Below are positions 59,230 through 64,000 of a stretch of 64,000 bases of DNA, piece after piece. The notes under the pieces were generated by a model, which did no database searches, was not told where the DNA came from, and saw only the letters and a program-made list of their open reading frames with translations. Position 1 is the first letter of the stretch. Each line of letters opens with the position of its first letter. Location of the stretch: the NCBI GenBank assembly GCA_008360975.2, contig CM039193.1:10654501-10718500 (forward strand). Reading direction: 5' to 3'. Origin of the DNA: Lichenostomus cassidix (taxonomy: Eukaryota > Chordata > Aves > Passeriformes > Meliphagidae). A program made the translations under genes and the position numbers.

Positions 59230-60440
59230 AAAGAGATGTCAGCAGGAGGATGCAAAGGGTGTCTGGCCTGGGGGCCGTCGCTGCCGGCCCCGGTGTTGCG
59301 GCTGACAGTGAGCTGTCCTCCCGGGGGCTGTGCCCCTGTCGCCCGCGGGGCTCGGCGCATCCCCGCTGCCCGGGGCTGATCACCCGCGCCCGGCGCAAGC
59401 AGCCGCGCCGCCGGCACTCGTTGTGGGCACCGGGGGCGGCGTGCGGGGCCATGCGGCTGGGGGGCTCCGGCCCGGGGGGCGGTGGCTCCGCGGCCAGAAA
59501 TTAGGAGCAAGCCGAGGGCTACGCTCCGCCCCCGCCCCGCCGCTCGGTCCGCGCAGCCGGCGGGCAGTGCGGACCCCCCCGCGGGCTCCCCGCCCCCGGA
59601 GCGGCGGCAGCGGCGGCGGGAGGAGGCGGCGCCGGGCGGCGGGATGCGGTGCGGGGCCGGGCGGCGGGCGGGCGCAGCGGCGAGGGGCAGAGCCCGGCGG
59701 GCGGCGGGGCGGCCCCGCTCCCCGTGAAGAGGCGGCGCGGCAGGGCAGCGGCCGCCGCCATGCAGCCCTTGCACCGGGCCCCGGCGTTGCTGCTGCTTCT
59801 GGGCGCCGGTGAGTGAGGTTGGCGGGGCGGGGGTCGCCGCCATCCCCACGGGCTGGGGCGGGACGCCCCGCGGCGGGCCGGGCGGCGGGTGGGTGTCCAT
59901 CCCCTCCGCGGCCACCGGGACCCCCGGCGGGAGGCGGGTCCGCTCACCCCCCCGCTCCGGAGAACAGCGGTCCACCACGGGTCCAGCGCCCCGGGGCACC
60001 GGGACCTCTGCAGCACGCAGGTCTCCATCACCCCACTGTTCTCCGCCGGCACCATTGACCCGGGTACCGGGACTTGCGCCGCCTCCCAGTCTCCCACCCC
60101 GGAGCTCTCCCTGGGTACCGGGCACTGCCACTCACCCGGGCATCAGAGCCCTCTGGGGCAGGTGGGCTCTGCCCCGGGACCCCGGGGGTTGACAGGGCCC
60201 CCCGCGTTGCCGGCATGGCGGGCTGGATGCACGTGGGTTGCACCCCGCGGGGACAGGAGCTCTCCCGGCTCTCCTGTCCCGGAGATGGGACGCGCGGCGC
60301 GGGACCCGCGGGGACCCCGCACGCCGTAGGGCACCGACCCCGGGAGGAGGGTGGTCACGACTCGGCCCGGCCGGGCAGCCTCGGCTGCGGCAGCGCTGCC
60401 CCAGACTGCCCGCCCGGGTATCGATGGCTTGGTCTGGCGT
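59230..60440 (+). promoter_or_regulatory. CpG island over the putative PODXL2 promoter and exon 1
   Basis: This is the strongest CpG island of the window. It extends from the edge of the upstream CR1 to about 60.44 kb and spans the short exon at 59760-59808. GC boxes of GGGGCGG and CCCGCCCC type are abundant from 59520 to 59720, with no TATA box. The many long open frames on both strands here, up to about 386 codons, are explained by the scarcity of stop codons in G+C-rich DNA. Confidence 0.75.
59760..59808 (+). CDS. PODXL2: Signal-peptide exon, probably PODXL2 (endoglycan) exon 1
   Basis: An ATG in a strong context (GCCGCCGCCATGC) opens MQPLHRAPALLLLLGA, a basic start followed by a leucine-rich core as in a signal peptide. 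After one further base it meets the donor G|GTGAGT. This is a typical first exon of a secreted or type I membrane protein. In other vertebrates MCM2 is followed on the same strand by PODXL2, a CD34-family sialomucin with a short signal-bearing first exon, so the assignment rests mostly on gene order. The residues themselves are not diagnostic. Downstream exons carrying the mucin, cysteine-rich and transmembrane parts are not recognised here. Confidence 0.55.
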
Positions 60441-63400
60441 CGCGGTGATTTTGCGAACTACCGCGAAACTGGTACAAAGAACGGGCAGCCGCAAATTGCT
60501 CCGCGTTTCCCCAAGAGCCTCCTCTTCAAATTTGGAGGAGAGGTGGGGTGCCAGGGAAAGACAATTAAGAGCAGGAATAATTATACTCGGAATAGTTATG
60601 AAGGCTCTGCTTCTATTTTTAAATAGTCTGGGGAAATTTCCCAACAAAGGCATCCCCCAAAGACTCGTGAGGCTGAGATTGTCCTCTTCCTCCCTAATCC
60701 ATCCCTTTGTACAGAAATCTGGTTAGTGTGGAACAGGAGTTCTGAACGGGGACATTTGAAGTGTGGGGGAGTCTTTGTCTTGAGTCATTCTGGCAGGGAG
60801 GGAAGGGCTGACTTACCAACCAGTCACTGTTTTCCAGCACGACCGAGCTGTGATACAGTGACATCCAGTCCCCTGGCACATCTCTCTTATTACCCCAATC
60901 TCCTGAAAATGTTCTTGGGGGAATGTGTCATCTGTGGAGCCGCTCTGTCCGTGAGCTGGGAGTCTGTGTCGTCTGGGGCTCCCTAAAGAGAAGAGATAAA
61001 GCGTTTTAGGTTTGCAAACAATAGTGAGCTTAAAGAGCAAAATGGATCTGAAAACCTGTTGGGGTTTTGTGCCAATACTCTGTGGCACAGAAGCAATAAG
61101 TCTTTCCAGAGCTGAGCAGGGAGCCAATTCTGTGGCTTCCTTCAGGCAGGTTGTCCACATTAAGGCAAAACCACAGGCACAGCTGGCAAAGGTTCTTCAG
61201 TTGCATCTCAGCAGGAAGCCCCTGTCCCCAAATTCAGCCCAACCTCTGTCTCCTCCAGAGAAGGGTGTAAGATGTGAGGGGGGGAGCTGTCATATTCCCA
61301 CCCTGCCAATCTGCCAACAAGGGTTGGCCTCATCCCCATAGCTTGAAAGCTACATTTACTCTGCAGAGGAAGAAAATGGACCTCATGGTGGTTTTAAAAT
61401 GTGGCAGCCAAAAAGACCACCACTAGTACTGCTGTGTTGAGGGGAGAATATGCTTCCTATTCTGCTGGGGCTGCTGGAAACTTGCTAGTATTGTTGTCCA
61501 GCTGGTGGTGATATGGAGGATTTGGGTCTTTTGCTTTCCCTGTGATCTTCTGTGCTGTCCTAGCAGGGAGAGGCATAGGGCTGGGAGGTGAGGAGCTCCG
61601 AGGGACAGCTCATTTCCTAATCTAGTGAAATTTGTAATCCTGGTGGGCTGTGGCAGCACTGTGGCTGGACTCAGTTGGCCAGGCGTCCCTAGAAAACTGT
61701 GCCCCTACCTAGATGGGAGGTCAGAAGTGGAGATGCAGACTGCTGGGTATTTGTACATCAAGCTCTGTTCTGGTTAGTAGCTTTGCTCAGTGGTTCAGGA
61801 TCAGTTCCAGTCTGAAATAATTCAGTGCACTCTGGTCTCACTTCTCCAGTCCAACAGGACAGGAATAGTTAATACCTGAGAGAGGGATGGATTGACTGTG
61901 CACGGTTCCCCACATGGAGGTTTGTGGAGGCTTCCCTGGACTGGGAGCCTCCACAAACCTGCAGGATGTGCTGAAATGGGGCATGTGCCTCATCAGGGTC
62001 CCATCAGACTGGTGGGTAGCACAAGTCTGTTGGCAGAGTGTGGAAACATCTCTCCAGGCTCTAGGGTATCTGAGCCCCTTTGGTTTTGCAAGTAGGAAAA
62101 TGATGCAGGGGGAGAAGGAGGGGATTGGTCTCCTTCCTCTTTTTGTCTCCCCAGGTGCTTGTCTGTATGTGGGCTATTTAAGTTCTTTTTTTCTTTCTGC
62201 CTGCTTAGAAGATGCCTTATTAGCATTGTGTGAACAAGCCAGAGATGAGGGAGTATAGATCAGGATGAATGAAAATTCCCTGTAGTCAGTTTTTCCTTGG
62301 CCGCCTCGCTGCCATAAGGAAATGTTCATTTAATTATAGGCATCAGGGGTAGAAATAACTACATTAAGCCCTCAAGGGGAAGCTGCCGGCGACGAGCTGC
62401 AGATCAGAGTGCACAGAAGTTTTTCCACTCACTCTGCATGGGAAGAAGCTCCGGCATTTTGTGGGTACCTGGATGAGCAGCAACAGCAGCGAGAGCCCCA
62501 CTGCAGGGCCGGGGCAGAGGGGCTGGAGGAAGGTGCATCATGGCTTGTAGCTGGTGCTTGGGTGAACTGGCTCCTCATTCTTGCTGGCTGTTTGTCGAAA
62601 CCAGGGCACTATTTGAAACACGTAATCCTGAAAGAATGGAGAGAGGCTATTTGTCAGCCACACGAGCGCAGCCTGCACCGAGGCAAAGCAAACACGTGTG
62701 TTGGTTTGTTCAGAGGGACAGGGATGCTGGCAAGGAAGATACATCCTGCTGGGGCTCAGATCAGCCCCCCACTGTCCCTGTGCTTGGTGAAGCCCTGTTG
62801 TGGCTACCAGGCTTTGGATGTACATTCTTGGTTAGGTTTAATGTGTTAGTGTTGGGAAGCCAGCTTTACAGCCCTCCCTCTATATGCTAGCTGCAACCAT
62901 GGCTCTTCTTGTCCTGCCTGGTGTTGTGAAGGTAGTCAGTGCCCATATATATGTCCTGGGACTAACAAACCTTTGCATGAGCTATTTTTGCCTAGGATAC
63001 ATGAGGTTATTCAGAGAGTGGAGCATCTTGTGGGTGCAGTGTGTAGCAGGGTAGTTATCACTGCTCTGCTGCAGGGGCTGGAGTGGAGTGCAACCATTTT
63101 GTGCTCAGTGTTGTGCTGGGAGTTTTAAAGACCTTTTGGGGTGTAAAAGGCTTCAGTTATATTTTGACAGGCGACTGTGTCTCAAGGGAAGTCCCTCTGG
63201 CACCTGAAGTAGGGCTTGCTGTGCCTGGGAAGGGAGGCTTTGCAGATGGAGCAGCCATGAGCCTTTATTTGGTGTACTGGAAATCAGACTGAGCATTGTG
63301 GGGTACAGAGTCCAGACTTGGGCAGAGTGAGAAGAGGATGCACAGGCATGGCAAGACAGGTGAAATGCTTTGGGCCTTTGAAAGGGCAAAGAAGTCTGTG

Positions 63401-64000
63401 GGCTGTGGTTTTTGTGTTAGATCAGTGGCTTTCATCCCGTGGTCTGTTAACCTCTGGGGGCCTGTGGGCTGTTTGAAGAGGCTTATGAAAGGTAACTGAG
63501 GAAAGAAAATCCACTTCTGTGTAGAACTGTCTACCCGATGCTGTTTCCCCAGGAGCTGCATCTCCCCCGGCCCTGAGCTGGGAGCTGCCATTGTCAATTG
63601 CGAGAATCGAGGAGGAGAGCAGACGTTGCAGCAGCAGAGGAAGGAGGTGTGAAGGCTACGAGACAATCTGGGGAGGGAGTGAAGGCAAACAGTCTGGGAG
63701 ACTGAAACCAAGTGAGATTGTGACTCCCAGCATGAATGGTTGAGCCAATGGTTTCCCTCCCTCCCTTCCTGAGGGGGAAGGACAGGCAGGCTTGTCGAAG
63801 TTGCTGTGACCTGGGTGCATGGAATCTCTTGTGTGCAGATGGGTGGAGGTGTTTAGAGCAGTCCCGATGTTACAGATCCTAAGGACTGACTCATCTTGGC
63901 TCTGGGATGAGGATGCCCAGCACCCCGGGACATCAGGCCTCGGTGCTGACAAATGGCACATCTGCAATTATCTGCAAAAGCAGGTGCATCCCCAGGCAGT
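59809..64000 (+). other. Inferred first intron of PODXL2
   Basis: After the CpG island the sequence is ordinary and no convincing exon is seen. One weak candidate for exon 2 begins at about 63553 after a TTTCCCCAG acceptor. It would continue the frame as AASPPALSWELP and could end before GTGTGA at about 63648. It lacks resemblance to known endoglycan sequence, so I do not call it. A hairpin at 61918-61960 is listed separately. Confidence 0.4.
61918..61960. repeat. Short perfect inverted repeat (15-bp arms)
   Basis: The arms 61918-61932 and 61946-61960 (AGGTTTGTGGAGGCT and its complement) are exact. After a one-base bulge, the stem continues as CCC/GGG at 34-36 and 43-45 around a 6-nt TGGACT loop. 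The predicted stem is about 18 bp. No flanking conservation can be judged from sequence alone. Confidence 0.85.

Noticed and set aside
58971..60131. A 386-codon open frame on the minus strand over the PODXL2 CpG island
   Set aside because: The predicted protein is Pro/Arg/Gly/Ala-rich low complexity with no domain. Several frames on both strands are open here, as expected where stop codons are rare because of high G+C.

Overview
This is a vertebrate nuclear genome window, almost certainly avian. The evidence is split, GT-AG spliced genes, CpG-island promoters and three copies of the CR1 LINE, the dominant avian retrotransposon. I cannot fix the species. A songbird is possible, but nothing seen proves it.

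Layout from left to right. Positions 1-15114 hold the 5' part of CHCHD6 (MIC25, a MICOS subunit) on the minus strand: four coding exons at 11238-15114, with the rest of the gene running off the left edge. A 5'-truncated CR1 sits in its third intron. The CpG-island promoter of CHCHD6 lies at about 14.9-15.4 kb. From about 16.5 to 32.5 kb lies TPRA1, also on the minus strand. It encodes a seven-pass membrane protein in ten coding exons (384 codons), with a long 3' UTR and a CpG-island promoter at about 32.0-32.6 kb. A 3.2-kb spacer with one CR1 fragment separates it from the divergently transcribed MCM2 on the plus strand (35789-47451). MCM2 is complete, with 16 coding exons joining in frame to 888 residues. 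Its compact promoter carries two E2F-type sites and a CACGTG E-box, as expected for a replication-licensing gene. The stretch from about 48.4 to 58.4 kb is intergenic: a probable antisense LTR, a diverged tandem repeat of about 178 bp with telomere-like motifs, and low-complexity DNA. An internally deleted CR1 at 58.4-59.1 kb precedes a strong CpG island and a short signal-peptide exon at 59760-59808. That exon is probably exon 1 of PODXL2, inferred mainly from the known TPRA1-MCM2-PODXL2 order. The remainder of the window would be its first intron.

The genes are independent transcription units and not a functional cluster. MCM2 licenses replication origins, CHCHD6 shapes mitochondrial cristae, TPRA1 is a poorly understood membrane protein, and PODXL2 (endoglycan) is a sialomucin. 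I found no undescribed biological system. The most notable unexplained structures are a 26-bp-arm perfect palindrome in MCM2 intron 8, the tandem repeat at 54.2-54.6 kb, an isolated CpG-dense patch in a TPRA1 intron, and a hairpin at 61.92 kb.
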